Below are positions 53,394 to 64,000 of a stretch of DNA of 64,000 nucleotides, one piece after another. Source of the stretch: Aricia agestis (taxonomy: Eukaryota; Arthropoda; Insecta; Lepidoptera; Lycaenidae); the NCBI RefSeq assembly GCF_905147365.1, contig NC_056420.1:12596001-12660000 (forward strand), written 5' to 3'. Both the position numbers and the translations under genes were made by a program. Numbering within the stretch: the stretch's first letter is position 1; each line of letters starts with the position of its first letter. The notes under the pieces are model-generated. The model saw only the letters and a program-made list of their open reading frames with translations, ran no database searches and was not told the origin of the DNA.

Positions 53394-53610
53394 ATGAAAA
53401 AAACCCACTTCGTCTTGAGGGTCGAGCGTTTGGAGTCCCGCCACAAAGTCAATTTTAGCTCCTTTGTGGTGAGGGTCCCGACGCATCATCTACCGACCTT
53501 CGAGAAGGAGGAGTTCTGGCCGATTGGAGTCGCCTACAGGAGGTTCCAAAGACGACTTCCGAACACTTCGCGCCCCACGTCGCAGACAGTACGTACGTTA
53601 GTGTTAGTGT
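53394..53610 (+). pseudogene. Possible LINE ORF1 C-terminal fragment
   Basis: The open frame VERLESRHKVNFSSFVVRVP, then EFWPIGVAYRRF resembles the C-terminal domain of ORF1 proteins of non-LTR retrotransposons (SFKV..., then WP-G-V-R-F pattern). It is followed by TTAGTGTTAGTGTTAG simple repeats. Family assignment is from memory of the pattern. Confidence 0.5.
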
Positions 53611-54587
53611 TAGTTTTAGTATAATTGTATGTATGTGAGTCAATAAGGTATTTATAATATGGGCCAAGATACATCAAAATCCAAGGACTTGAAGATGTGC
53701 TAAAGCTTGACGAAGCGCTTTTCTAATCCTCGACGTTTCCGGTTTTCGGTTCGGTTCGGTTTCCGTAACAGACTGAAGTGACAGACCTTACTGAAGATAT
53801 TAAAAATACGCGGGAATTCATCAATTGTTATTGGAACCATAAATGTTTAATATACCTAACGGAAAGGTATAATAACTTTATGATTGGAACCATAAAGGTA
53901 ATATACCTAACGGAATAGAGAAACAAAGGCCTGAGCAAGAGAGATGTCACTATCAGTAACACTGCGTGGTAAAAGAGACGTGTGATACATGACAGCAGCA
54001 CTCTTTTTTTGACGTCCAGTCGGCACGTGCCGCACGTTGACAATTTTATCTCATAGAAATCATGTTCAATCATGCTTGTGTATGTGCAGTACGTATACAC
54101 TGCACATACACAAGCACATATTTTTACACACAGATGAAACCAATTTTGGTTTCGTTTGACAGCTCGAGATTGTTGCTCTTTTCCACTAGGTATACTAACT
54201 TTATGATTGGAACGAAGTTCCTCATTTGTTTTCCGACCTACTCAAAAGACACAACAAAGAAAGAGAAAAGGCTGTTTTCTGCGTGTAGGTACCCCTAAAC
54301 TATCAACAGAACAATGTATAACCTCCGCTTTTTTATAGTTGGTTAAATATAACAAACAAATAACAATGTTCAGTGATTCTCAATATGTACGCTGTAATCC
54401 GTTACGCAGTGGAACGAAACGTCCCTTGCGTGATACGTGAATAGTTCGAGCGTCTTTGTCCAAGAGGGTATTATTGCAATGTGGAGCTTTTGTTTTAGAG
54501 CCTTATCACACTGGCGGTTTGCGGGCGCGAATCGCCTCGCCGATACATTTTGATCGCGGCGAAATCGCGGCGCTAATGTAAAAATTC

Positions 54588-54871
54588 TAAGGCTTCGTCC
54601 ACATTTGTATCATTTGCGCGATCAGATCTCCGATCAGATCTCCGTCGCGTATCATCGAAGCGTATCAAAATGATACGCGTATCATGATACGCCCCGATCC
54701 CTATTAACCGCGTATCTGATACGTGTCGTATCAAATACGCGCATGATCGGCAGAATGATCTAATAGGCGTCCACACTATGATACGCATACTTGATACGGT
54801 GCGATGATCACGACGGAGATCTGATCGGAGATCTGATCGCGCAAATGATACAAATGTGGACGCACCTTTAG
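54588..54871. mobile_element. Foldback element rich in GATC/GATACG
   Basis: Arms of about 60 bp: GCTTCGTCCACATTTGTATC, GCGCGATCAGATCTCCGATC and their complements. The centre is dense in GATACG and CGTATC. It is inserted in a relative of the GCCTTATCACACTGGCG element (54,502-54,587 on the left). Confidence 0.82.
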
Positions 54872-55367
54872 AAAGAATTTTTAGCAAGGCTCTGTTCTTA
54901 CAATATATTTTAACTGAAGATTGAAGTATGAGAAAATAATAAAGCGTTTATTAAATTTTTACAACACCTATAAGGCAATTTAGTTATTCCTTATCAAAGA
55001 TAACTTTTTATGAAAAGTCGATATTATGTAGTCGCCGGTTTGCAGAACACAAGCCTGGGCTTGTAGTGTACACTGAATTGCGTTTTCGCAATGCAAGACT
55101 GTGGTTTTTAAAACCTTTATGAGTATGATTCATTTTATCCTTGCGTTGTACATCTTATTGCTAAGGGTTGGAATTACTTTGTAGGATTTTATTAGTTACT
55201 TTTTGATGGCTATATCGAAATATTTCGAATTATCGTTACGTCCAGAGCGTACTTGGTATTAATAATACTATACTATACATCTATTAGGACTTAAAAGTTT
55301 TGGAAAGTTACCGTCGGCTTTTATATCTTATCTTATCTTATATCTTTAAACGAGCAATTCTTGTATA

Positions 55368-55548
55368 TATATTTATATATAATTGGAATCTCGGAATCGG
55401 CTCCAACGATTTTCATGAGTATATAGGGAGTTTCGGGGGCGATAAATCGATCTAGCTAGGAATCATTTTTAGAAAATGTCATTTTTAGAAAATGTCATTT
55501 TATTCGTGTTTTTTTGAATACCGAGCAAAACTTGGTCAAATAGCTAGT
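55368..55548 (-). repeat. GACCGAGCTTTGCTCGG dispersed repeat, inverse copy
   Basis: AATTGGAATCTCGGAATCGG ... GATAAATCGATCTAGCTAGG ... ATACCGAGCAAAACTTGGTC, the reverse of 39,541-39,722. It contains a 20-bp internal duplication of TTTTTAGAAAATGTCA. Confidence 0.7.
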
Positions 55549-56238
55549 ATTTTTAAACAGTTAAACAACATTTTGTAATTTTTTAAAAACATTTGTAGGA
55601 AATAAAACAAAACTTTATTTATTTCGAAAAGAAACTCTTGTCGCACAAAATCGCAATGCAGCTTTGTGTTTCGTACAGATTGATAGCTTCGTGTGCAAGC
55701 CTGTAATCTATGGAAGTTGAACATTCAAAATAATTCTCCGTAACAAAAGATGTTTTGAGAATATGAAAAAATATTTTGTATTCGAATATTCTATATTATA
55801 CACTTCATTTCATTTCTCGTGAACAATAAAGAAGTGTAATTTTTACATTAGATTTCATTTAACGCATACGTTGTGAATTGTTTAGATTGAAATACCAAAT
55901 GTGTTCGAATTGTGTTTATTTTGCGAAAGCTGATATACCTTATTGCAAATTACTCGTTTTTTTAAATTCGATTTTCGCTCCATATTAACATTTTTATCAC
56001 ATGTTGTGTATTTTAATAACACAAATAGTAAAAAACTATGCGAATATTACGAGCAATTCAAAGAGATGTTCACGCATTTTCACAGCTGTGTGCAATACCG
56101 TAAAACTCTATTATGCAATACAAAAACCACCATATTGTTGGGTGTACTAAATATGTTTGTATGGTGTCCTTTTGTAGATCTGGTTTTAAGCACTTTTCAT
56201 ACAGCAGCTATGATATAAAGATGAATATAGTCCAAAGA

Positions 56239-56573
56239 CGTGGGAGAGCCATGCTTCGGCACGAATGGGCCGGCTCGACCGGAGAAATACCATGTTCTCA
56301 CAGAAAACCGGCGTGAAACAGCGCTTGCGCTGTGTTTCGCCGAGTGAGTGAGTTTACCGGAGGCCCAATCCCCTACCCTATTCCCTTCCCTACCCTCTCC
56401 TATTCCTTTCCCTTCCCTTCCCATCCCTACCCTCCCCTATTACCCTATTCCCTCTTAAAAGGCCGGCAACGCACCTGCAGCTCTTCTGATGCTGCGTGTG
56501 TCCATGGGCGACGGAAGTTGCTTTCCATCAGGTGACCCGTTTGCTCGTTTGCCCCCTTATTTCATTAAAAAAA
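56239..56573 (+). repeat. Dispersed C/T-rich retroelement, copy 7
   Basis: Full length from CGTGGGAGAGCCATGC to TTATTTCATTAAAAAAA. Confidence 0.87.
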
Positions 56574-56669
56574 TCTTATTACATCTTTCCATAGAAATCA
56601 TCATGATCCACACACGGCAGCTAAAATATATATTTGACACTGTATCATTTTCACGGGCTGTATATATAT

Positions 56670-57080
56670 ACAATGTACTATCAGAGAAGTTGATTCGTTG
56701 GCAGATAGCGGACCTACGTTATTTGGTCGTATTGTGTCAATACAATATAATGCTAAGTACTCACATACGGTTTTGCTCCGTAATAACGTCGAGCAAAACC
56801 CGCGGCTCGGGATTTCGTCCACACATTCAGCATTGCTTTATAGTTTTATTCTAAATCGATATATATTTTAATTCCATCAAGCCGGCTCGATGCGAGCCTT
56901 CGAGCTGTCACTTTTGAGATCCACACAGTAATTATTAATCGATTTGGAGTAAAACTATCGAGCAAAACCGCATGTGCGTCACTTAGTCGTGATCCGTCGG
57001 CTGGATTTGACGTAACGCGACCAAATTATCTTAGGTCCGCCATCTGCCTACGAATCAACTTCCTGATGGTACATTATGTA
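56670..57080. mobile_element. Foldback element (GGACCTACGT family) split by another foldback
   Basis: Left half ACAATGTACTATCAGAGAAG ... GATAGCGGACCTACGTTATT. The right half is the complement, ...TTAGGTCCGCCATCTGCC ... CCTGATGGTACATTATGT. The halves are separated by 56,750-56,986. Confidence 0.8.
56750..56986. mobile_element. Foldback element (ATGCTAAGCACTCAC family), copy 2
   Basis: ATGCTAAGTACTCACATACG ... AAACTATCGAGCAAAACCGC ... CACTTAG. It is nested in the previous element. The left arm has an extra GTAATAACGTC segment relative to copy 1. Confidence 0.8.
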
Positions 57081-57136
57081 CATTAATATACATCACCGCT
57101 GCCATGTTTACAGCATACAGTATACAGTATACGGCA

Positions 57137-57490
57137 ACGCCTCCGTGGTCTAGTGGTATAGAGCGCGGCTCTTGACTCGGAGGTCGTGGGTTCAATTCCT
57201 GCGTTGGAAACATGTTATCTCCCAGTTTGGTTAGGACAATGCAGGCTGATCACCTGATTGTAGTAAGATGATCCATGAGTCGGATGGGCATGTAAAAAGT
57301 CGGTCCTGCGCCTGATCTCTCGCCGGTCGTGTCGGTCTTCCGTCCCACTGGGTTACGAGAGTAAAGGAATAGAGAGTGCTCTTGTGTACTGCGCACACAC
57401 TTGGACACTATAAAATTACTCCTGCGTAGCTGGCGGTTTCAATGAAATCGGCCACCGTCACCGAAACCGGTGTGGGAGCTATTATTATAT
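57137..57490 (+). repeat. tRNA-derived SINE
   Basis: The head GCCTCCGTGGTCTAGTGGTA ... GGTCGTGGGTTCAATTCCTG has a Pol III A box (TGGTCTAGTGG) and B box (GGTTCAATTCC) and an anticodon-like loop CTCTTGA (CTT, Lys-like). The acceptor stem cannot form and a 3' body follows (GATGGGCATGTAAAAAGTCG ... GAAATCGGCCACCG), so it is a SINE and not a tRNA gene. A headless relative is at 31,815-32,035. Confidence 0.85.
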
Positions 57491-58872
57491 TAATATAGGA
57501 ACTAGTTTTCACCCGCGGCGTCGTACGCGGTGATTTCCTCAGGGGCGGAATTTTAATCCTTTCCTAGTCGACGCCTACTCCATAAGAGGATCACTTGTAC
57601 GCAATTTTCAACTGTTTATCAGAGCTTAAAATTCCGTACACGTATTTCTATACTGATACTAACAACGTTTATTTTCTTTCCACAATTTTAGCATTTACAA
57701 ATCACAGTTTTTGTGAGAAGATCGGAGTTCAGATAAGCAGTTTCTGCCTTGTATTTCAAGGCAAATTAGACTTACAATCTATTTGATCATTTTAACACAT
57801 CATTTTAACCTTGGCTATTTTTAATAGCGAAAATATAAAATATTGTAGCCATACACTTACAATATTATAAGCATATTGAAGATTGTAACTAACTTTTACA
57901 ACTTTAGATCAATTACTCATATTTTCCATTATAATTTCACTTACCTGCTTCATTATTTATTTATTTATTTAATATTGGAAAACCAACAGCTTACAATTTT
58001 ACTTAAATAGTTAAATTATAGATAAAACAAGAAGCCAATGACAGGTTTTCACCATTAACAAAGATAATCTAGCAAACAAACATGATTTTTTAACACAACA
58101 AACAACATTTTGTGTAACTATAATTATATACTAAAGTTACAAAGTACAATGATGTTTAAGAGAATAGAATATAGAATAGAACAGTAATTATAAATCAATA
58201 GAAAATATTAATCGAAGAAGTTAAGGTTCAGTTTGTCTCTTGCATTCTTGGTCCGCAATGTATAAGGATCGAAAGAGAATTTTTTACAGACATTATTAAA
58301 TTCAATGCTAGCTCGCACTAGACAGGAGTTGAATACCGAGCTCGGTAAAATAGCTAGTTTTATTATATTATGTCATCAATCATCATATTTAAATAAAACA
58401 AAACACACAAGTTTGTTTGGTTTCGTCTGAAAATTAAAATGCCGCAGGCCTAATCACACTGTCTGGAGTGCTGTCAAACCACATTTCACAGGGTTTTATT
58501 CTACGATTTTATTAAAACTAAATATTATTTTTCATTTATTTATATTCAAAAGGTAAAAATTATAATAAAACAACGAAAAATATCAAAATGTACGGTCCTA
58601 TCGTCAAATATGCGTGAAATATCCTGTTCCTTAATAACAAATAATAATATTATTATAAGGGAAGGTATCCAATCTAAAATATCATTGCTAAGCAACACCA
58701 GTGCCTATAAAAGGCTGTTTATTGTTGCGGCGTTTGTTTTTACACCGTTTGTCGAACTTTATGTGCTGGAAAATGTGCAAATAGGCACTGTTCTACGAAT
58801 TGTGTATTTATCGTGTATCTTTGAATAACAAAAAATGCCAAACAATTTCAAACACAAAAATTGTAATACTTA
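57491..58872. other. AT-rich DNA before the minisatellite
   Basis: No supported gene. A 72-codon frame at 58,610-58,828 is hydrophobic but lacks any recognisable domain or gene context. A TATTTATTTATTTATT run lies at about 57,953-57,972. Confidence 0.35.
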
Positions 58873-61780
58873 TGTGCAACGGGTTACCACGCTGTAGGTT
58901 GTGCTAAGAATAAGTGTACTACGCTGTAGATGAGCTATAACGGTTAACCGTGCTGCGCTGTAGCTGTGCTACGCTGTGGATGTGCTACGGTTAACCGTGC
59001 TACGCTGTGAATGTGCTACGGTTAACCGTGCTACGCTGTAGCTGTGCTAAGCTGTGGATGTGCTACGGTTAACCGTGCTACGCTGTAGCTGTGCTACGCT
59101 GTGGATGTGCTACGGTTAACCGTGCTACGCTGTGAATGTGCTACGGTTAACCGTGCTACGCTGTAGCTGTGCTACGCTGTGGATGTGCTACGGTTAACCG
59201 TGCTACGCTGTAGCTGTGCTACGCTGTGGATGTGCTACGGTTAACCGTGCTACGCTGTAGCTGTGCTAAGCTGTAGCCGTGCTACGCCGTAGCTGTGCTA
59301 CGCTGTGGATGTGCTACGGTTAACCGTGTTACGCTGTAGCTGTGCTACGCTGTGGATGTGCTACGGTTAACCGTGCTACGCTGTAGCTGTGCTACGCTGT
59401 GGATGTGCTACGGTTAACCGTGCTACGCTGTAGCTGTGCTAAGCTGTAGCCGTGCTACGCCGTAGCTGTGCTACGCTGTGAATGTGCTACGGTTAACCGT
59501 GCTACGCTGTGGATGTGCTACGGTTAACCGTGCTACGCTGTGGATGTGCTACGGTTAACCGTGCTACGCTGTAGATGAGCTACGGTTAACCGTGCTACGC
59601 TGTAGCTGTGCTAAGCTGTAGCCGTGCTACGCCGTAGCTGTGCTACGCTGTGGATGTGCTACGGTTAACCGTGTTACGCTGTAGCTGTGCTACGCTGTGG
59701 ATGTGCTATGGTTAACCGTGCTGCGCTGTAGCTGTGCTACGCTGTGGATGTGCTACGGTTAACCGTGCTACGCTGTAGCTGTGCTAAGCTGTAGCCGTGC
59801 TACGCCGTAGCTGTGCTACGCTGTGGATGTGCTACGGTTAACCGTGCTACGCTGTAGCTGTGCTAAGCTGTAGCCGTGCTACGCCGTAGCTGTGCTACGC
59901 TGTGGATGTGCTACGGTTAACCGTGCTACGCTGTAGCTGTGCTACGCTGTGGATGTGCTACGGTTAACCGTGCTACGCTGTGGATGTGCTACGGTTAACC
60001 GTGCTACGCTGTGGATGTGCTACGGTTAACCGTGCTACGCTGTAGCTGTGCTAAGCTGTAGCCGTGCTACGCCGTAGCTGTGCTACGCTGTGGATGTGCT
60101 ACGGTTAACCGTGCTACGCTGTGGATGTGCTACGGTTAACCGTGCTACGCTGTAGCTGTGCTAAGCTGTAGCCGTGCTACGCCGTAGCTGTGCTACGCTG
60201 TGGATGTGCTACGGTTAACCGTGCTGCGCTGTAGCTGTGCTACGCTGTGAATGTGCTACGGTTAACCGTGCTACGCTGTAGCTGTGCTAAGCTGTAGCCG
60301 TGCTACGCCGTAGCTGTGCTACGCTGTGGATGTGCTACAGTTAACCGTGCTACGCTGTAGCTGTGCTAAGCTGTAGCCGTGCTACGCCGTAGCTGTGCTA
60401 CGCTGTGGATGTGCTACGGTTAACCGTGCTACGCTGTGGATGTGCTACGGTTAACCGTGCTACGCTGTAGCTGTGCTAAGCTGTAGCCGTGCTACGCCGT
60501 AGCTGTGCTACGCTGTGGATGTGCTACGGTTAACCGTGCTGCGCTGTAGCTGTGCTACGCTGTGAATGTGCTACGGTTAACCGTGCTACGCTGTAGCTGT
60601 GCTACGCTGTGGATGTGCTACGGTTAACCGTGCTACGCTGTAGCTGTGCTACGCTGTGGATGTGCTACGGTTAACCGTGCTACGCTGTAGCTGTGCTAAG
60701 CTGTAGCCGTGCTACGCCGTAGCTGTGCTACGCTGTGGATGTGCTACGGTTAACCGTGCTACGCTGTGGATGTGCTACGGTTAACCGTGCTACGCTGTGG
60801 ATGTGCTACGGTTAACCGTGCTACGCTGTAGATGAGCTACGGTTAACCGTGCTACGCTGTAGCTGTGCTAAGCTGTAGCCGTGCTACGCCGTAGCTGTGC
60901 TACGCTGTGGATGTGCTACGGTTAACCGTGTTACGCTGTGGATGTGCTACGGTTAACCGTGCTACGCTGTAGCTGTGCTAAGCTGTAGCCGTGCTACGCC
61001 GTAGCTGTGCTACGCTGTGGATGTGCTACGGTTAACCGTGCTGCGCTGTAGCTGTGCTACGCTGTGAATGTGCTACGGTTAACCGTGCTACGCTGTAGCT
61101 GTGCTAAGCTGTAGCCGTGCTACGCCGTAGCTGTGCTACGCTGTGGATGTGCTACAGTTAACCGTGCTACGCTGTAGCTGTGCTAAGCTGTAGCCGTGCT
61201 ACGCCGTAGCTGTGCTACGCTGTGGATGTGCTACGGTTAACCGTGCTACGCTGTGGATGTGCTACGGTTAACCGTGCTACGCTGTAGCTGTGCTAAGCTG
61301 TAGCCGTGCTACGCCGTAGCTGTGCTACGCTGTGGATGTGCTACGTTAACCGTGCTGCGCTGTAGCTGTGCTACGCTGTGAATGTGCTACGGTTAACCGT
61401 GCTACGCTGTAGCTGTGCTACGCTGTGGATGTGCTACGGTTAACCGTGCTACGCTGTAGCTGTGCTACGCTGTGGATGTGCTACGGTTAACCGTGCTACG
61501 CTGTAGCTGTGCTAAGCTGTAGCCGTGCTACGCCGTAGCTGTGCTACGCTGTGGATGTGCTACGGTTAACCGTGCTACGCTGTGGATGTGCTACGGTTAA
61601 CCGTGCTACGCTGTGGATGTGCTACGGTTAACCGTGCTACGCTGTAGATGAGCTACGGTTAACCGTGCTACGCTGTAGCTGTGCTAAGCTGTAGCCGTGC
61701 TACGCCGTAGCTGTGCTACGCTGTGGATGTGCTACGGTTAACCGTGTTACGCTGTGGATGTGCTACGGTTAACCGTGCTA
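58873..61780 (+). repeat. 2.9-kb composite minisatellite with GGTTAACC
   Basis: Head-to-tail 15-16 bp monomers, all starting GTGCTA. The main classes are GTGCTACGCTGTGGAT, GTGCTACGGTTAACC, GTGCTACGCTGTAGCT, GTGCTAAGCTGTAGCC and GTGCTACGCCGTAGCT. They occur in recurring orders, so the array has higher-order structure. The first ~70 bp are degenerate and the end at 61,780 is abrupt (TGCTAAAAGTTTGG). All frames contain stops, so it is not coding. GGTTAACC is a perfect palindrome recurring every 31-110 bp. Confidence 0.95.
60100..61735 (+). repeat. ~817-bp higher-order direct duplication inside the minisatellite
   Basis: The rare variant GTGCTACAGTTAACC occurs at 60,332 and 61,149 (817 bp apart), and the rare monomer GTAGATGAGC at about 60,828 and 61,644 (816 bp apart). 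A single missing G at about 61,344 explains the one-base difference. The order of monomers between these markers is the same in both copies. Confidence 0.85.
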
Positions 61781-62937
61781 AAAGTTTGGTATATCAAGGA
61801 ATGTCCTTATTATAAAAACATTGCGAGTGATTTGGAGAGGTCGCTATCCTTAAAAGTATATTCATAATTATAGCTTACTTAGAGTAAGTTTTTACTATTA
61901 GGAATAGTTTAAGTTTGTTTAGTACTAATTTCAATACTAAATTGATGACTAAAACACGAAAGTACAAAAAATAAGGTAGCTAGATTCAAAAAGTATATCT
62001 TCTGGATATACGATTACCGTAAACATTTTTAAGAAATTTTAAAGAAACTGTAACTATACTGTAGTGTGTACTTAAAATTTCCTTTAACATAATATTTCTT
62101 TTATAAAATTACAGACATCATTATGTTAAAACATAAAGAAAGTACCAGAAATATAATAGATTAAATACATAGTAGTTAGTAGTAAGGACAATCTTGAAAT
62201 GACAAAATTTCAAATACAGCGAAAACGTCGTAACCATCGAAATATAACCGAATAGAACAATATTTCTGATACCTGGGACCGCTCAAATTTGCCCAAGTTA
62301 TTTTCATAAAAAACGTAATTCCGAACCAATTCGAGTTTGACAACCACCTGAAAGTGCTAAAGTTACACAAAATGCACACTTAGGTTTTTTACAATCGTTG
62401 TTTTGTGTCACTAATATTACAGTGTTACTTACGAGTATTTGTTGGTCGTAGCATTACAATACTAGCATATTCATACTAACATAGTTTTATAGGTCCTTTG
62501 TTAACTAACAAAATATGGGTTGAAATGGCCTGAAATAAACGTATTTCTTAATACTGAACAGAACTGCAACTGAAGTAACTTAAGTCAAAGAATTCACATC
62601 TAGGTATCGCGGAACCACTTTTTTACTCAGTTACTCTTCTATAATATTTATTATTCGTTGGTCGGCACTACAATACTGTGAAATTGGATATCTAAGGACT
62701 CGGAGATAACATAACAATGTGCGGTAGTTTTCAATCGTCAAAGGGACTTAGGGCCTTTGAAGTACAGAATAGGATTAGGAGAATTTTTGTTTATGACACA
62801 ACATCCTATTGTGTGCTCTACTATTTGATCGAAAGATATTAGCGTCCTTATCGATGTCAATTTAATTATCACTCATAGATGTGTATGTTTATGTGTATAT
62901 AAAATAAAGTTTAGTTTTGACAATAGTATTTTGATAC
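61781..62937. other. AT-rich DNA after the minisatellite
   Basis: I see no coding sequence, RNA gene or recognisable repeat here. Confidence 0.35.
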
Positions 62938-63285
62938 GATAAAACCGACTTCAAAATTGTACGTAATTGAGAATTAAAATTCTTTGAAAAAAAATTTTTT
63001 TTGATGAAACTTGCATTATTCCCTAAGTTGAACAATACCACTAGGTATTTAAGTAATTCTTTTTTTGTTGTACTAACAACAAAAAAAGAATTACTTAAAT
63101 CGGACTTGTAGTTTCAGAGATATGCGAACACAAACATAGAAACATACATACACTTTTGAAATTTGGCACATTCGCTCAGATGCTGATAATATAGACTAAC
63201 ATATACGAGCAGTTCTGGGAATATTACATACATACGCTTCGAATTGATAACCTCCTTTTTTTTAAGTCGGTTAAAAAAGGGACAA
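62938..63285. repeat. AAAACCGACTTC dispersed repeat with inner palindrome
   Basis: Begins GATAAAACCGACTTCAAAAT and ends TTTTAAGTCGGTTAAAAA (inverted ends). It contains GAAACATACATACACTTTTG. A palindrome at 63,049-63,097 (TTAAGTAATTCTTTTTTTGT and its complement) interrupts it. Confidence 0.6.
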
Positions 63286-63480
63286 GCTTCTCAACTGCGT
63301 TGCAGCAACGCACCCCAAAAATATACCATCAAAGAAATTGATTCAAAGGCAAAGGGCAGACAAACATGATTTGGTCTGTTTATGACAAACCCAGCAACGA
63401 CAGATCGCTCCAGGATGGAATTGACATAACCCGACCAAAATATGACGTAAGCCCGTTATATACCTATTAATCATTTTTGA

Positions 63481-63694
63481 CGACCTCTTATGTTGCTCAG
63501 TTGGTGGGCTGTTGGTACTATGGTAGCTCAAGCCAGAGGTCACGGGTTCGAATCCCGCCGAGGGAACAAAAAGTTTTCAATGTTCCCGGGTATGTGTATC
63601 ATATAATAAAAATCTTAATTATTATATGTATAGCATAAAAGTATTAAATATATTTCCATTGTCTGGTACCCGTAACACAAGTCCTTCAGACCAC
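63481..63694 (+). repeat. tRNA-derived SINE, second family
   Basis: TTGCTCAGTTGGTGGGC (A-box-like) and GGTTCGAATCCCGCC (B box) lie 60 bp apart, longer than in a tRNA. The body has TTCCCGGGTATGTGTATCAT and ends GGTACCCGTAACACAAGTCC. It is not a functional tRNA gene. Confidence 0.75.
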
Positions 63695-63707
63695 ATTTAA
63701 AGATCAC

Positions 63708-64000
63708 TTTTTTATGAAATAAGGGGGCAAACGAGCAAACGGGTCACCTGATGGAAAGCAACTTCCGGCGCCCATGGGCACTCGCAGCATCAGAAGAGCT
63801 GCAGGTGCGTTGCCGGCCTTTTAAGAGGGAATAGGGTAATAGGGGAGGGTAGAGATGGGAAGGGAAGGGAATAGGAGAGGGTAGGGAAGGGAATAGGGTA
63901 GGTGATTGAACCTCCGGTAAACTCATTCACTCGGCGAAACACAGCGAAAGCGCTGTTTTACGCCGGGTTTCTGTGAGTACGTGGTATTTCTCCGGTCAAG
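63708..64000 (-). repeat. Dispersed C/T-rich retroelement, copy 8 (runs off the window)
   Basis: TTTTTTATGAAATAAGGGGG, GGTCACCTGATGGAAAGCAA, a GGGAGGGTAGAGATGGGAAG-type tract. The 5' part is cut by the window end. Confidence 0.85.

Noticed and set aside
57137..57210. tRNA-Lys gene
   Set aside because: The 5' and 3' ends do not pair into an acceptor stem, and the sequence continues into a repeated SINE body.
58873..61780. CRISPR array
   Set aside because: Units are contiguous 15-16 bp variants of each other with no unique spacers, in a eukaryotic context.
58873..61780. Repeat-encoded protein
   Set aside because: All frames are interrupted by TAG/TAA from CTGTAG, GGTTAACC and similar words.
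63481..63570. tRNA gene
   Set aside because: A and B boxes are 60 bp apart, no acceptor stem forms, and a SINE body follows.

Overview
This is eukaryotic, AT-rich intergenic and intronic DNA, most likely from a moth or butterfly (Lepidoptera). The evidence is introns with GT/AG borders, a BEL/Pao LTR retrotransposon, a Transib/RAG1-like transposase ORF, a mori-type mariner fossil, tRNA-derived SINEs, Helitron-like fragments, and very many short foldback elements. No bacterial features, CRISPR array or genuine tRNA/rRNA gene is visible. The order assignment is an inference from the repeat families.

Layout. 0.6-1.7 kb: a broken minus-strand gene fragment. 3.6-13.7 kb: a Transib/RAG1-like DDE transposase ORF split by a complete 8.1 kb BEL/Pao element. 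The element has two identical 167-bp LTRs and a 5-bp target duplication (CACAC). If the element and one duplication are left out, the transposase reading frame is continuous. The BEL element has gag, protease, RT, RNase H and integrase, followed by an envelope-like region. Its coding sequence has a +1 break inside integrase and a second break, with an apparent loss of sequence, in the envelope-like part.

14.0-14.55 kb: a non-autonomous hAT-type element with perfect 8-bp target duplications. 14.8-22.4 kb, and probably on to 28.0 kb: the only convincing host gene, a plus-strand multi-exon RNA-binding protein. It has three RRM-like domains, two of them well before and one after a low-complexity linker rich in GPQGMQ repeats. 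Seven exons are well supported by splice sites and phase. A 31-bp microexon and two further exons (22,855-22,955 and 27,906-28,001) are phase-compatible continuations. The 3' end of the gene was not found.

28-58 kb: no convincing host gene. This block is filled with dispersed repeats: a TA-flanked foldback family near CAGGGTGTAAC (several copies), hAT-type miniature elements with 8-bp duplications, long-arm foldbacks, LINE fragments, Helitron-like fragments, one tRNA-derived SINE, and copies of a G/A-rich (C/T-rich on the other strand) poly(A)-ended retroelement that has eight copies across the window. Many are nested, and in two cases a related copy elsewhere in the window preserves the empty insertion site.

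58.87-61.78 kb: a 2.9 kb minisatellite of 15-16 bp monomers, one class carrying the palindrome GGTTAACC. The monomers are arranged in higher-order blocks, including a near-identical ~817-bp direct duplication. 61.8-64 kb: AT-rich sequence, another SINE, and another copy of the G/A-rich repeat running off the end.
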